This document shows, piece by piece, positions 8,281 to 16,901 of a stretch of DNA of 44,040 bases. The stretch comes from CAZJHX01 sp964545715 (GTDB taxonomy: Bacteria > Myxococcota_A > UBA9042 > GCA-2863065). Numbering within the stretch: the stretch's first letter is position 1; the number at the start of each line of letters is the position of its first letter. The notes under the pieces were generated by a model. That model was not told the origin of the DNA. It searched no databases and was given only the letters and a program-made list of their open reading frames with translations. The stretch is from assembly GCA_964545715.1 (NCBI GenBank), contig CAZJHX010000089.1, positions 1 through 44,040 of the forward strand. Reading direction: 5' to 3'. Position numbers and translations under genes: made by a program.

Positions 8281-8321
8281 GGCGCGCAGCTTACCAAACG
8301 ATCGCCGCAAATGGCACAAGG

Positions 8322-10073
8322 GTGGCTGTTCGCTACGCTGAGCGGTATGGTCCCGGGGTGCGTCGCGCCCTTCTGCCCGTCGTCGTGCTCGTCGCGGCCC
8401 TGGGATTTGGTTACTGGGTCACCGGGCTCCCGTTACCGGGCGGTGCCGGTCGTGGTCCCTCATCCGGGGGGACCCGCGCGGTCTCGGGGGACGCCGGTGG
8501 AGCGCCCTCTGTCGAAGACGCCTTTGTCGCTCGCCCGATAGAGCCCCGCGCGCCTCCGCCGTCCGAGCCGGTCGTCATCGAGTTGACCGAGCCGGCCGCC
8601 AGGCGCTACGCCGCGCCAAAGCCGACTGAGGCCGATGCCGTCTACGCTGCCGCAGTCGACGCTCTGGAGCGTGGGGACCTGCTGTACGACGCCAACCTGG
8701 GCCGGGCCGCTCGCGAGCTGGCGTATCAGCACTCGGTGCTCGGGACGCTGGTTCCGCAGGACATCGTGAACTTTCTGCTGCGATCAGCCGGCGCTGTCGA
8801 CCGCTCGGTCATTCAGGGCTACACCGCGACCAGCGGCGACGACATGTCCGCGGTGCGCGACCGCTTGAAAGGTCTGCTGGGTCCGGTCCGCCCCGGCGTG
8901 GTGCGGCGCGTGGGCATCGGCGAGTCCTACATCATGGGCGCCAAGCGGCCGCGCTACATCGCCATCCTGGTCAGCTCGCGCCGCATCGACATCTCGCCGG
9001 CGCCGCGCCAGGTCGCGCTGGGCGGCACGTGGGTCCTCTCCGGGGTGCTGCCCGCCGATTTCCGGGACCCGAGCGCGCTTGTGTTGCGCCCCAACGGCCT
9101 GCTGGAGACCGTGCCCATGACCAGCGCCGGGCGGCGTTTTTCGGTGTCGGTCGAGGCGGGCCGGGACTCGGGGATCCTGCACGTGAGCGTGGGCGCGACG
9201 GGCCCGTACGGACCCAGCCCGCTCGTGCAGCTGCCGGTGGCCGTTGGGATGGAGCCGGAGGAGACCTACGACGCGTTCATGCCGCCGGACGAGAGCGATC
9301 TGGACCAGGACCCGCGCAAGGCCGAGGTCCGAGCGCTGGAGCTGCTCAACGAGGATCGCGCGCGCTTCGGGCTGTCCAGGCTGGTGCGGTCCCCTGAGCT
9401 GGACGAGGTCGCCAGGGGGCACAGCCTGGACATGCGCGACAACAACTTCTTTGGTCACGTCTCGGCCAACACCGGCGGACCGTCCGATCGCCTGCTCGCG
9501 GCGAAGTACCGCAGCGCGCTGCACGGGGAGAACGTGGCCAAGGGACCGACGATCTATGGTGCGGAGGCCGGGCTGATGCACAGCCTGGGGCACCGGCGAA
9601 ACATCTTGCAGTCGGCCTTTACCGAGGTCGGCTTGGGCGTCGCGGGCAAGGTCGAGAAGGGGCGCATCCAGTGGCATCTGACGCAGCTGTTTGCCAAGCC
9701 GGTCGCGCTGATCGACGGCGAGAAGGCGTCGGCGCGCTTTGTGGAGCGCCTGGGGCAGCGGCGCGGCGATGCGGATGATCTGGTTCGTCATGGCCGCCTG
9801 GACGAGATCTGCGCGGACGAGGTGATGGTGGTCGCCGGTGGGCGGTCAGAGGGGGTGGCGAAGCGCGTCATGGCGGCGGCCAAGGCGGCGGGGCTGACGC
9901 GGCGCGGGGCGTACGTCTGGGTCGGTACGACGACGGATCTGGAGGCCATGGCACTGCCCGCCCAGGCCGAGGACGCCGCATACACGCATCTGGGCGTGGC
10001 GATCGGCCAGCTGTCGGACCACCCCAACGGGCTGATCGGCGTCGTTGTGCTGTTTACGGGAGATCAAGGTTAG
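8322..10073 (+). CDS. Membrane-anchored CAP-domain (SCP/PR-1-like) protein
   Basis: 583 residues from a GTG at 8322 (an in-frame GTG at 8358 is an alternative that trims 12 residues). A single hydrophobic segment at about residues 16-36 acts as signal or anchor, followed by a Pro/Gly/Ser-rich linker. Residues 60-325 are mixed alpha/beta and unrecognised. Residues 337-462 are a CAP domain: LELLNEDRARFGL, ARGHSLDM, NNFFGHVS, GENVAKG, HSLGHRRNIL. The two conserved His of the CAP cavity are present. Residues 463-583 are an extra region. In bacteria such proteins are exported, with roles ranging from peptidase-like to lipid binding. It is 9 bp upstream of the ABC ATPase gene and may head that operon. 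Confidence 0.85.
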   Translation: MAVRYAERYGPGVRRALLPVVVLVAALGFGYWVTGLPLPGGAGRGPSSGGTRAVSGDAGGAPSVEDAFVARPIEPRAPPPSEPVVIELTEPAARRYAAPKPTEADAVYAAAVDALERGDLLYDANLGRAARELAYQHSVLGTLVPQDIVNFLLRSAGAVDRSVIQGYTATSGDDMSAVRDRLKGLLGPVRPGVVRRVGIGESYIMGAKRPRYIAILVSSRRIDISPAPRQVALGGTWVLSGVLPADFRDPSALVLRPNGLLETVPMTSAGRRFSVSVEAGRDSGILHVSVGATGPYGPSPLVQLPVAVGMEPEETYDAFMPPDESDLDQDPRKAEVRALELLNEDRARFGLSRLVRSPELDEVARGHSLDMRDNNFFGHVSANTGGPSDRLLAAKYRSALHGENVAKGPTIYGAEAGLMHSLGHRRNILQSAFTEVGLGVAGKVEKGRIQWHLTQLFAKPVALIDGEKASARFVERLGQRRGDADDLVRHGRLDEICADEVMVVAGGRSEGVAKRVMAAAKAAGLTRRGAYVWVGTTTDLEAMALPAQAEDAAYTHLGVAIGQLSDHPNGLIGVVVLFTGDQG

Positions 10074-10082
10074 ACTTCGCGC

Positions 10083-10811
10083 GTGATTCGACTTGAAGAG
10101 CTGACCCGCGACTATGGCGACCTGCGCGCCGTCGACCGTCTCAACCTGACGGTGGAGGCAGGTGAGGTCTACGGGCTGCTGGGACCCAACGGCGCCGGCA
10201 AGACCACGACGCTGCGCATGCTGGCGGGCCTGCTGACGCCCAGCTTTGGGACGGCGAGCGTGGGCGGGGCGTCGCCGATCGATGAGCCGATGGTGGTAAA
10301 AACGCGGCTGGGCTACCTGACCGGGGACACCGCGCTGTACGGCCGGCTGACGCCCCGGGAGACGCTGCGCTTTTTCGCGCGCTTGAACGGTCGCGAGGCG
10401 GACTGGATCGAGGCGCGTATCGAGGCCATGGCCGAGGAGCTGGGGCTGACCGAGTTTCTGGACAAGCGGTGCGAGAAGCTGAGCTCCGGTCAGAAACAGC
10501 GGACGGCAATCGCGCGGGCCCTGGCGCACGATCCGGCGGTGCTCGTGCTCGATGAGCCCACCGCCACGCTGGATGTGGTCAGCGCGCAGTTCATCCTGGA
10601 CCGGCTGACGCGGGAGGCGGCGGACGGCAAGGCGGTGCTGCTCAGTACGCACCACATGGCGGAGGCCGAGCTGGTGTGCGACCGGATCGGCGTGATCCAC
10701 CGCGGCCGCCTGCTGGCGGAGGGCACGGTGGCGCAGCTGTGTGAGCATGCCGGTGCACAGTCGCTGACTCAGGCCTTCTTGACGTTGGTGAACCAGGAAG
10801 AGGCGGCCTGA
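10083..10811 (+). CDS. ABC transporter ATP-binding protein, NatA-like
   Basis: 242 residues from a GTG. Walker A GPNGAGKT (34-41), signature LSSGQ (133-137), Walker B LVLDEP (154-159) followed by TATLDV, and the switch His in LLSTHHMAEAE. This is the CcmA/NatA type of ATPase that drives ABC-2 exporters. It partners the permease that follows: the stop and the next start share one base (TGATG). NatA family systems export Na+, antibiotics or peptides; the substrate is not set by sequence. Confidence 0.95.
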   Translation: MIRLEELTRDYGDLRAVDRLNLTVEAGEVYGLLGPNGAGKTTTLRMLAGLLTPSFGTASVGGASPIDEPMVVKTRLGYLTGDTALYGRLTPRETLRFFARLNGREADWIEARIEAMAEELGLTEFLDKRCEKLSSGQKQRTAIARALAHDPAVLVLDEPTATLDVVSAQFILDRLTREAADGKAVLLSTHHMAEAELVCDRIGVIHRGRLLAEGTVAQLCEHAGAQSLTQAFLTLVNQEEAA

Positions 10812-12874
10812 TGCGCTGGTGGGTGGTCAAGACGCTGCTGTTCAAGGAGCTGCTGGAGGTGGTGCGGGACCGGCGGTCGCTGTTCCTGATGATCTTCCTG
10901 CCGCTGCTGATGTACCCGATGCTGTTTCTGGTCACCAGCCAGGTCGCGGTCAACCAGATTCAGAAGATCGAAGCCGAGCTGGCGCCTGTGGGCATCACTG
11001 CCGAGGCCGTGCCCGAGGGGCTGTCGGAGCGCCTGACCGCCGAAGACAACATCGACCTGAAGGCGCTGGGCGACGCCGATCCCAAAAAGGCGCTGACGGG
11101 CGATCACGTCAAGCTGGTGGTGGTGGTACCGGCGGACTACGAGCAGCGCCTGGCGGGCGACGGCACGCTGGACGTCAACCTGCTTTACGACCAGACCGAT
11201 ATGACGGCGCTGCGCGTCCGCGGACAGATGCGGGATCTGCTGCGGAAGTGGGGCAAGGACATCGTGAAGGCGAGGCTGGCGGGCCGCGAGCTGCCGTTGA
11301 CGCTTGCGCAGCCGCTGACGGTGAAGACCGAGAGCATCGCGCCGCCCAAGAAGGTCGGTGGGCACCTGCTGGGCCAGATCGTGCCGCTGCTGATCGTGAT
11401 GATGGTGGTGCTGGGCGCCTTCTATCCCGCGATCGAGGTCACTGCGGGCGAGAAGGAGCGCGGGACGCTGCAAACGCTGTTGACGGCGCCGGTCGCGCCG
11501 CTGGAGATCATCAGCGGCAAGTTTCTGTCGGTGTTTTTTGTGGCGGCGATAACGGCCACGGCAAACATCGCATCGCTGGGGCTGCTGTTCGGGATGGTGA
11601 AGCTGATGCCCGACGGCATGGCCGCCAGCATCGATCTGGGCATCACGGCGACCACCCTGCTGCTGATGGGCTTTATCGCCGTGCTGATCGGGCTGATGTT
11701 CTCCGCCCTGATGATGACGGTGGCTGTGCTCGCCCGCACGTTCAAAGAGGCTCAGGCGTATATGACGCCGGTGTATCTGCTGTGCGTCTTGCCGGTGATC
11801 TTTGCGCAGCTTCCCGGCATGCAGCTGGTCGGCCTGCTGCAGTTGGTGCCGGGGTTGAATCAGGCGCTGCTGTTGCGGGAGGTGCTCGAGGGGACGGTCA
11901 ACACGCAGCACATCTTTGCGGTGGTGGTGTCGAGCCTCATCTACACCTTCGGGACGCTGCTGATAGCGGCCCGCATCTTTGAGCGGGAGGCGATCTTGCT
12001 GGGTGAGGCCGGCGTGATGGGGCTGTTCCGCAGCGATGGCACCGCCCGCGCCCGAGCGCTGATCCCGCGGCCGTCAGAGGCTCTGGCGCTTGCGGCGATC
12101 GTCTTTCTGCTGCTGTTCTACGCCGGCTCGGTCGCGCAGGCGTGGCATCTGCTGGGGGGGCTGGCGTTCACCCAGTGGGTTCTGATCGCCGTGCCCGTGG
12201 TTGTGTTCATCCGGGTGAAAAAGCTTGATGCCGCGCAGACGCTGGGCCTTCGCCGCCCGGAGTCCAAAGCGACGGTCGCAGCCCTGCTGTTGGGGTGCAC
12301 CTGCTGGTATCCGCTGATGCTGCTGGCCGGCTGGTGGGAGTCCCATTCTCCGGTCGATCCCGACGACCCGAGCCGGCGGATGATGGAGGAGCTGATGCAG
12401 CAGCTGATGGGGGAGTCGTCTCCGATCTGGCTGCTGCTGCTGGTCATCGCGGCCAGCCCCGCGGTGTGCGAAGAGCTGCTGTTCAGAGGCGTCCTCATGC
12501 GGTCCATGGTCGGGCGTTTCCGTACGCGGACGGTGGTGATCTGGACGGCGCTGCTGTTCGGCGCGTTTCACATGTCGGCCGCCCGGTTTATCCCGACGTC
12601 GCTGCTGGGCATCGTGCTCGCGCTGTTGGCCTTGCGTAGCGGCTCGATTCTGCCTGCCATGCTGTTTCACTTTCTGCACAACGGCATCAGCGTGTTGCTG
12701 GCGCGGCTGGAGATCCGGGTGGACGGCATCACTGTGCCGGGCAACCCCGACCCATTCCAGGCGGTTGGTGTCGCTTTGGTTCTTGCGGTCGCTATAGCGC
12801 TGCTGGTAGCGTCGCGCCCCGACAGGATTGCGAATTTGCAAAGTCGATTAACACAGGATGAATTCGATGGCTGA
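10811..12874 (+). CDS. ABC-2 permease fused to a CPBP-family intramembrane protease (NatB-CPBP type)
   Basis: 687 residues, integral membrane. Residues 1-390 are an ABC-2 permease: a first helix (LFLMIFLPLLMYPMLF), a large extracytoplasmic loop (about 45-190), then a five-helix block (LLIVMMVVLGAFYPAIEV onward) with the ABC-2 motif GEKERGTLQTLL. Residues 415-680 add a second multi-helix domain of the CPBP (CAAX protease, Abi) family with glutamates EE at 554-555 (CEELLFRG), His 587 (HMSAARF) and a later FHFLHNG, all catalytic positions of that family. The fusion is a known architecture for NatB-like exporters; its role may be to process a transported or membrane peptide. Confidence 0.92.
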   Translation: MRWWVVKTLLFKELLEVVRDRRSLFLMIFLPLLMYPMLFLVTSQVAVNQIQKIEAELAPVGITAEAVPEGLSERLTAEDNIDLKALGDADPKKALTGDHVKLVVVVPADYEQRLAGDGTLDVNLLYDQTDMTALRVRGQMRDLLRKWGKDIVKARLAGRELPLTLAQPLTVKTESIAPPKKVGGHLLGQIVPLLIVMMVVLGAFYPAIEVTAGEKERGTLQTLLTAPVAPLEIISGKFLSVFFVAAITATANIASLGLLFGMVKLMPDGMAASIDLGITATTLLLMGFIAVLIGLMFSALMMTVAVLARTFKEAQAYMTPVYLLCVLPVIFAQLPGMQLVGLLQLVPGLNQALLLREVLEGTVNTQHIFAVVVSSLIYTFGTLLIAARIFEREAILLGEAGVMGLFRSDGTARARALIPRPSEALALAAIVFLLLFYAGSVAQAWHLLGGLAFTQWVLIAVPVVVFIRVKKLDAAQTLGLRRPESKATVAALLLGCTCWYPLMLLAGWWESHSPVDPDDPSRRMMEELMQQLMGESSPIWLLLLVIAASPAVCEELLFRGVLMRSMVGRFRTRTVVIWTALLFGAFHMSAARFIPTSLLGIVLALLALRSGSILPAMLFHFLHNGISVLLARLEIRVDGITVPGNPDPFQAVGVALVLAVAIALLVASRPDRIANLQSRLTQDEFDG

Positions 12875-13340
12875 TCCCTTCGATCAAAAAGCGCACGATC
12901 TGCCCAGCGACGACGACTACTCGCGGCTGCGCGTGATGGTCTGCGATCCCGGTACGGTCTACCTGTATTGGCAGGCGGGCGCGTGGCGCGGCGAGGGCTG
13001 GCGGCTGCGTGTCGTGGCCAACAACACCGAGCTTGTTAATCACACGCTGACGGCTGAGATGCGGGAGTACTGGTTCGAGACGCCGCCGGACTGCAAAGGC
13101 GTTGTGATCCTGGAGACGCTGCGCGACGGCAAGTACGTCGTGGTGGCCGAGGCAGGGTTTGTTACTCCGCCGGACGGTCCCAGGGCACCTGCACGCGAGC
13201 CCCGCTTTGCACGACCCAGCGGCGGCGCCCCGGGTGTTGAGACGGGCGGTGACGCTCCGGAGATCGAGGACGTGTTTGCAGAGGCGCGCCTGTACCACGG
13301 CAAGGTCTGGCGCCCCACAGAGGCAGGTGACACGAAATGA
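12867..13340 (+). CDS. DUF4912-like small protein
   Basis: 157 residues. I prefer the ATG at 12867 to the one at 12858, because AGGA at 12855-12858 sits 8 nt before the former and directly abuts the latter. The core RVMVCDPGTVYLYWQAG with later VILETLRDGKYVVVAEAGFV fits the DUF4912 pattern (acidic DP then an aromatic YW), a beta-sandwich often found next to GH57 enzymes. The C-terminal 50 residues are Pro/Gly/Arg-rich. It overlaps the permease gene by 8 bases and the GH57 gene by 4 bases (ATGA). The likely role is as an accessory or glucan-binding protein for the branching enzyme, which is inference from context. Confidence 0.75.
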   Translation: MADPFDQKAHDLPSDDDYSRLRVMVCDPGTVYLYWQAGAWRGEGWRLRVVANNTELVNHTLTAEMREYWFETPPDCKGVVILETLRDGKYVVVAEAGFVTPPDGPRAPAREPRFARPSGGAPGVETGGDAPEIEDVFAEARLYHGKVWRPTEAGDTK

Positions 13341-14959
13341 GCGCTCACGGAACCGTCGCGATCGTGCTGCACGCGCATCTGCCGTTTATCCGGCACCCCG
13401 AGCAGAAGCTGTTTTACGAGGAGAGCTGGCTGTACGAGGCCATGGCGGAGACGTACATCCCGCTGCTGGGCATGATGGAGCGGCTGTGGAACGACAGCAT
13501 CGACTTTCGCCTGACGATGGGCGTGACGCCGCCGCTGTGCGAGATGCTGGCCGACCCGCTGCTGACCGAGCGCTTTGATGAGCGCCTGGAGCACCTGATC
13601 CACATCGCGACGGTGCAGCACGACCGCTGCAGAAACACCGAGCTGCATGACGCGACGGGCTTCTATGTGGGGCACCTGAACGGGATCCGGGACACCCTGG
13701 ATCGGTGGGGCGGCTCGATTCTGACCGGGCTGCGCACCATGCAGTATCGGGGCAAGCTGGAGCTGATGACCTGCGGCGCGACCCACGGGTATCTGCCGTT
13801 GATGGCGACCGATGAGGGCCGGCGCGCGCAGGTGGAGGTGGCTGCGGCCAACCACGAGCGCCACTTCGGCCGCCGTCCGCGCGGCATCTGGCTGCCGGAG
13901 TGCGCGTTTGCCCCCGGGCTGGACGAGGTGCTGGCCGACGCGGGCATCAAGTACTACTTCATGGAGAAGCATGGGCTGCTGAACGGGACCCCGGCCCCGC
14001 GATACGGCACAGCGCGGCCGATCATCACGCCGGCGGGCGTGGTGGGGTTTGGCCGCGACCCCGAGTGCAGCAATCAGGTGTGGAGCGCGGACACCGGGTA
14101 TCCCGGCCACGCGGACTATCGCGAGTTCTACCGAGACCTCGGCTACGAGGGCGACTGGGACCTCGTCAAGCCGCTGATGAGCAGCGAGAACCGGACACCG
14201 ATCGGCCTGAAGTACCACCGCATCACCGGCACGGGCGACCACAAGGCGCCGTGGAAGCCCGAGTGGGCGAGCGATCGTGCCGCCGATCACGCGGGCAACT
14301 TCCTGTTCAACCGTGAGCAGCAGCTGAGTCACCTGGCCGGGCTCATGGACACCGAGCCGTTTGTGGTGGCGCCGTTTGACGCGGAGCTGTTCGGGCACTG
14401 GTGGTTCGAGGGACCGTGGTTCCTGGAGAACTTCTTCCGCAAGGCTGCGTGCGATCAGGACAAAGTGAAGGTGGGCACGCCCGGAGAGTTCGTCGAGTCG
14501 GACCCGTCGCTGGAGGTGATCGCGCCCAGCATGAGCAGCTGGGGCGACAAGGGCTACTTCCACGTGTGGCTGAACAAGAACAACAGCTGGTGCTACCGGC
14601 AGCTGCATCGCGCCGAGGAGCGCATGGTGGAGCTGTGCGAGAAGTTCGGCGACCCGTCCGACACCCAGCGACGCGCGCTGAACCAGGCCGGTCGCGAGCT
14701 GCTGTTGGCCCAGGCCAGCGACTGGGCGTTTCTGCTGAGCACGGAGACCGCGGGCGACTACCCGACCGCGCGCACGGTCAACCACCTCAAGCGCTTCATG
14801 GAGCTGTATCACCAGCTGCTGAACAACAACTTCGACATCCCCTGGATCGCCGAGTGTGAGAAGCGCGACAACATCTTCAAAGAGCTGGACTACCGGGCCT
14901 GGGCCCCGGGCGCGGTTCGACGACGCGGCTCCGGCACTGCTGTGACGACCTGCCTCTGA
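13337..14959 (+). CDS. GH57 1,4-alpha-glucan branching enzyme (DUF1957-type)
   Basis: 540 residues, cytosolic. GH57 motifs in order: HAHLP (12-16), a GATHGYLPL block (147-155), WLPECAFAPG with nucleophile Glu 188, and PFDAELFGHWWFEG with acid/base Asp 348; a helical C-terminal domain with the expected aromatic residues follows. This combination is that of GH57 branching enzymes, which make alpha-1,6 links in glycogen. It comes straight after the DUF4912-like gene (ATGA overlap). No other glycogen genes are present, so it may serve a local storage or extracellular glucan. Confidence 0.9.
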   Translation: MSAHGTVAIVLHAHLPFIRHPEQKLFYEESWLYEAMAETYIPLLGMMERLWNDSIDFRLTMGVTPPLCEMLADPLLTERFDERLEHLIHIATVQHDRCRNTELHDATGFYVGHLNGIRDTLDRWGGSILTGLRTMQYRGKLELMTCGATHGYLPLMATDEGRRAQVEVAAANHERHFGRRPRGIWLPECAFAPGLDEVLADAGIKYYFMEKHGLLNGTPAPRYGTARPIITPAGVVGFGRDPECSNQVWSADTGYPGHADYREFYRDLGYEGDWDLVKPLMSSENRTPIGLKYHRITGTGDHKAPWKPEWASDRAADHAGNFLFNREQQLSHLAGLMDTEPFVVAPFDAELFGHWWFEGPWFLENFFRKAACDQDKVKVGTPGEFVESDPSLEVIAPSMSSWGDKGYFHVWLNKNNSWCYRQLHRAEERMVELCEKFGDPSDTQRRALNQAGRELLLAQASDWAFLLSTETAGDYPTARTVNHLKRFMELYHQLLNNNFDIPWIAECEKRDNIFKELDYRAWAPGAVRRRGSGTAVTTCL

Positions 14960-15046
14960 TCACCTGTATCCTGAGCACCACACATTGAGGCCCTCTAAGA
15001 CGCGCCTCTAGTCGAATTCCCTGTTTAATCAATCTGTTAAGTTGAC

Positions 15047-15062
15047 TGGCACGACCGCTGCT
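15047..15062 (+). promoter_or_regulatory. Sigma-54 (RpoN) promoter of the basic secreted protein gene
   Basis: TGGCACGACCGCTGCT matches the consensus TGGCACG-N4-TTGCW at all fixed positions but one (C for T), with GG and GC at exact -24/-12 spacing. Transcription would start near 15073, giving a leader of about 47 nt with AGGAG at 15106-15110, 9 nt before the ATG. The stretch 14960-15119 otherwise holds no gene. Confidence 0.7.
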
Positions 15063-15119
15063 ACGTGAGCGGGTGCCGGACGAATCAACGTGGCGGCTGA
15101 AAAACAGGAGATCATCGCC

Positions 15120-15680
15120 ATGACCAGGGCAATCACGCTGTCTACCCTCTTCGCATTGACGCTTGGCGCCGCTTTGCCGGCCATGGCGCACACACCGCCG
15201 CGTCCGTACAACCCGAAAATGGAGCTGGACCGCGCGCCCAAGCGGCTGCCCCGCACCAGCGTAGCCATGCGGTTTCGCATGAACGTTCAGCGCCGAATGG
15301 CCAAGCAGCTGGAGCGGATCTACGGCGGCATCCTGGACGGCTCGCTGACATGGCGTGAGTCGTCCAAGCTCTTCCGCGCCCAGGAGCGCATCGAGCGAAA
15401 GCTGTACAAGGCGCTGCGCGACGGCCGGCTGCGCCCCTACGAGCGCCGTCGCATCACGTCGATGCAGAATCGCGAGTCCCGGCGCATCGGCGTCATGCGG
15501 CACAACCGCCTGACCCGCCGCTTTGCGATGAGGCGCTTCCGCAACAACAAGCGGCTGCAGCGCAACATGAACCTGGGCAAGCCGCTGCCGAAGATCAAGC
15601 GTCGGCCCCGCCTGAACAAGCCCGTGAAGGTCTTCAAGTCCCCGACCGAGGCCCGACGCGCCGTCATCATCGGCATTTAG
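15120..15680 (+). CDS. Very basic secreted protein of unknown function
   Basis: 186 residues from the ATG at 15120, chosen because AGGAG lies 9 nt upstream and a signal peptide begins there (MTRAITLSTLFALTLGAA, cleavage after AMA). The mature part is extremely rich in Arg and Lys and helical (RFRMNVQRRMAKQLERIY, RRFAMRRFRNNKRLQRNMN). Residues 80-130 loosely resemble CpxP/Spy-type helical periplasmic proteins, but no motif fixes this. A strong sigma-54 promoter precedes it. Such a protein could bind nucleic acid, LPS or acidic polysaccharide outside the cell membrane; this is a guess from charge. Confidence 0.8.
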   Translation: MTRAITLSTLFALTLGAALPAMAHTPPRPYNPKMELDRAPKRLPRTSVAMRFRMNVQRRMAKQLERIYGGILDGSLTWRESSKLFRAQERIERKLYKALRDGRLRPYERRRITSMQNRESRRIGVMRHNRLTRRFAMRRFRNNKRLQRNMNLGKPLPKIKRRPRLNKPVKVFKSPTEARRAVIIGI

Positions 15681-15712
15681 CGACGGCTTGGTCACGAAAC
15701 TTGAATCCATCA

Positions 15713-15742
15713 TTGCGCACGGCCGGGGGCAGACAATATAGT
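15713..15742 (+). promoter_or_regulatory. Sigma-70 promoter of the first acyl-CoA dehydrogenase gene (leaderless type)
   Basis: TTGCGC (15713-15718, 3 of 6), 18-nt spacer, TATAGT (15737-15742, 5 of 6), ending 8 nt before the ATG at 15751. No Shine-Dalgarno site is present in the short GC-rich gap. Confidence 0.5.
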
Positions 15743-15750
15743 CCCCGGCC

Positions 15751-16896
15751 ATGCCTACTTTCGACATCTACACGCCCTCCGAGGAGCATGGTCTGCTCCG
15801 CGACACCGTCCGCAGCTTTGTTCAGGCCGAGGTGGAGCCCCAGGCGGAAGCCCACGACGAGAATCAGACGCTGAACAAGGCGCTGCTCCGCAAGTGCGGC
15901 GAGCTGGGGCTGCTGGGCGTGACGGTCGACGAGAAGTGGGGCGGCGTGCAGATGGACAGCACGGCCGCCGTCATCATTCACCACGAGCTGAGTCGCTCCG
16001 ACCCCGGGTTCTGCCTGGCATACCTGGCGCACTCGATGCTGTTCGTGAACAACTTCTATCTCAACGCCACCGACGATCAGCGCCGCCGTTACCTGCCGAA
16101 AGTGCTGACCGGCGAGCATATCGGCGCCATGGCCATGACGGAGCCCAGCGCCGGCACCGACGTGTTGGGCATGAAGACGACGGCCGTTCAAGACGGCGAC
16201 CACTATGTGCTGAACGGCGCCAAGACCTTCATCACCAACGGTCCCGAGGCGGACCTCACGCTGGTGTACGCCAAGGTCCAGGGCCGCATCACCGCGTTTG
16301 TGGTGGAAGACGGCACGCCGGGCTTCATCAAGCAGCCCAAGATCCCCAAGATGGGCATGCGGGCGTCGACGATGTGTGAGCTGAACTTCGACGACTGCCG
16401 GGTGCCGGCGGCCAACCTGCTGGGCGCGGAGGGGGGCGGCATCACCAACATGATGCGCAATCTGGAGATCGAGCGCCTGACGCTGGCGGCCATGTCGCTG
16501 GGCATCGCCGATCGCTGCATGGAAGAGATGGTGCGGTACGCGACCGAGCGCACCGCGTTTGGGCAGCACCTGCACGCGTTCGGCCAGATTCAGCGCTACA
16601 TCGGCGAGAGCTACGCCAAGACAGAGGCGGCGCGTGCGCTGATCTACAAGGTAGCGCAGACCGTGAGCCACGATCGGCGCAACCGGCTGGGCTCAGACGC
16701 GGCCAAGCTCTTTGCGGCGCCCGTCGCCAAAGAGGTGGCGGACAACGCCGTCCAGGTGCTCGGTGGCTACGGCTACTGCACGGAGTTCAAGGTGGAGCGC
16801 CTGCTGCGCGACGCCAAGCTGCTGGAGATCGGGGGCGGTACGATCGAGTCGCACCAGAAGAACATCACCAAGGACCTGGTTCGCCGGCTCGTCTAG
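15751..16896 (+). CDS. Acyl-CoA dehydrogenase
   Basis: 381 residues; FAD-dependent alpha,beta-dehydrogenation of an acyl-CoA, passing electrons to ETF. Signatures: GAMAMTEPSAGTDV (first ACAD motif), FITNGPEADL, ERTAFGQ, GGYGYCTEFKVERLLRDAK, and LEIGGGT near the C-terminus. The MCAD-type base in a YEGT motif is absent (GGGT). Instead the Glu of the helix motif EIERLTLAA matches the base of isovaleryl-/long-chain-type enzymes. No export signal. The gene seems to have its own promoter and no ribosome site. A second ACAD gene lies 1 kb downstream. Confidence 0.93.
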   Translation: MPTFDIYTPSEEHGLLRDTVRSFVQAEVEPQAEAHDENQTLNKALLRKCGELGLLGVTVDEKWGGVQMDSTAAVIIHHELSRSDPGFCLAYLAHSMLFVNNFYLNATDDQRRRYLPKVLTGEHIGAMAMTEPSAGTDVLGMKTTAVQDGDHYVLNGAKTFITNGPEADLTLVYAKVQGRITAFVVEDGTPGFIKQPKIPKMGMRASTMCELNFDDCRVPAANLLGAEGGGITNMMRNLEIERLTLAAMSLGIADRCMEEMVRYATERTAFGQHLHAFGQIQRYIGESYAKTEAARALIYKVAQTVSHDRRNRLGSDAAKLFAAPVAKEVADNAVQVLGGYGYCTEFKVERLLRDAKLLEIGGGTIESHQKNITKDLVRRLV

Positions 16897-16901
16897 AAGT
16901 C

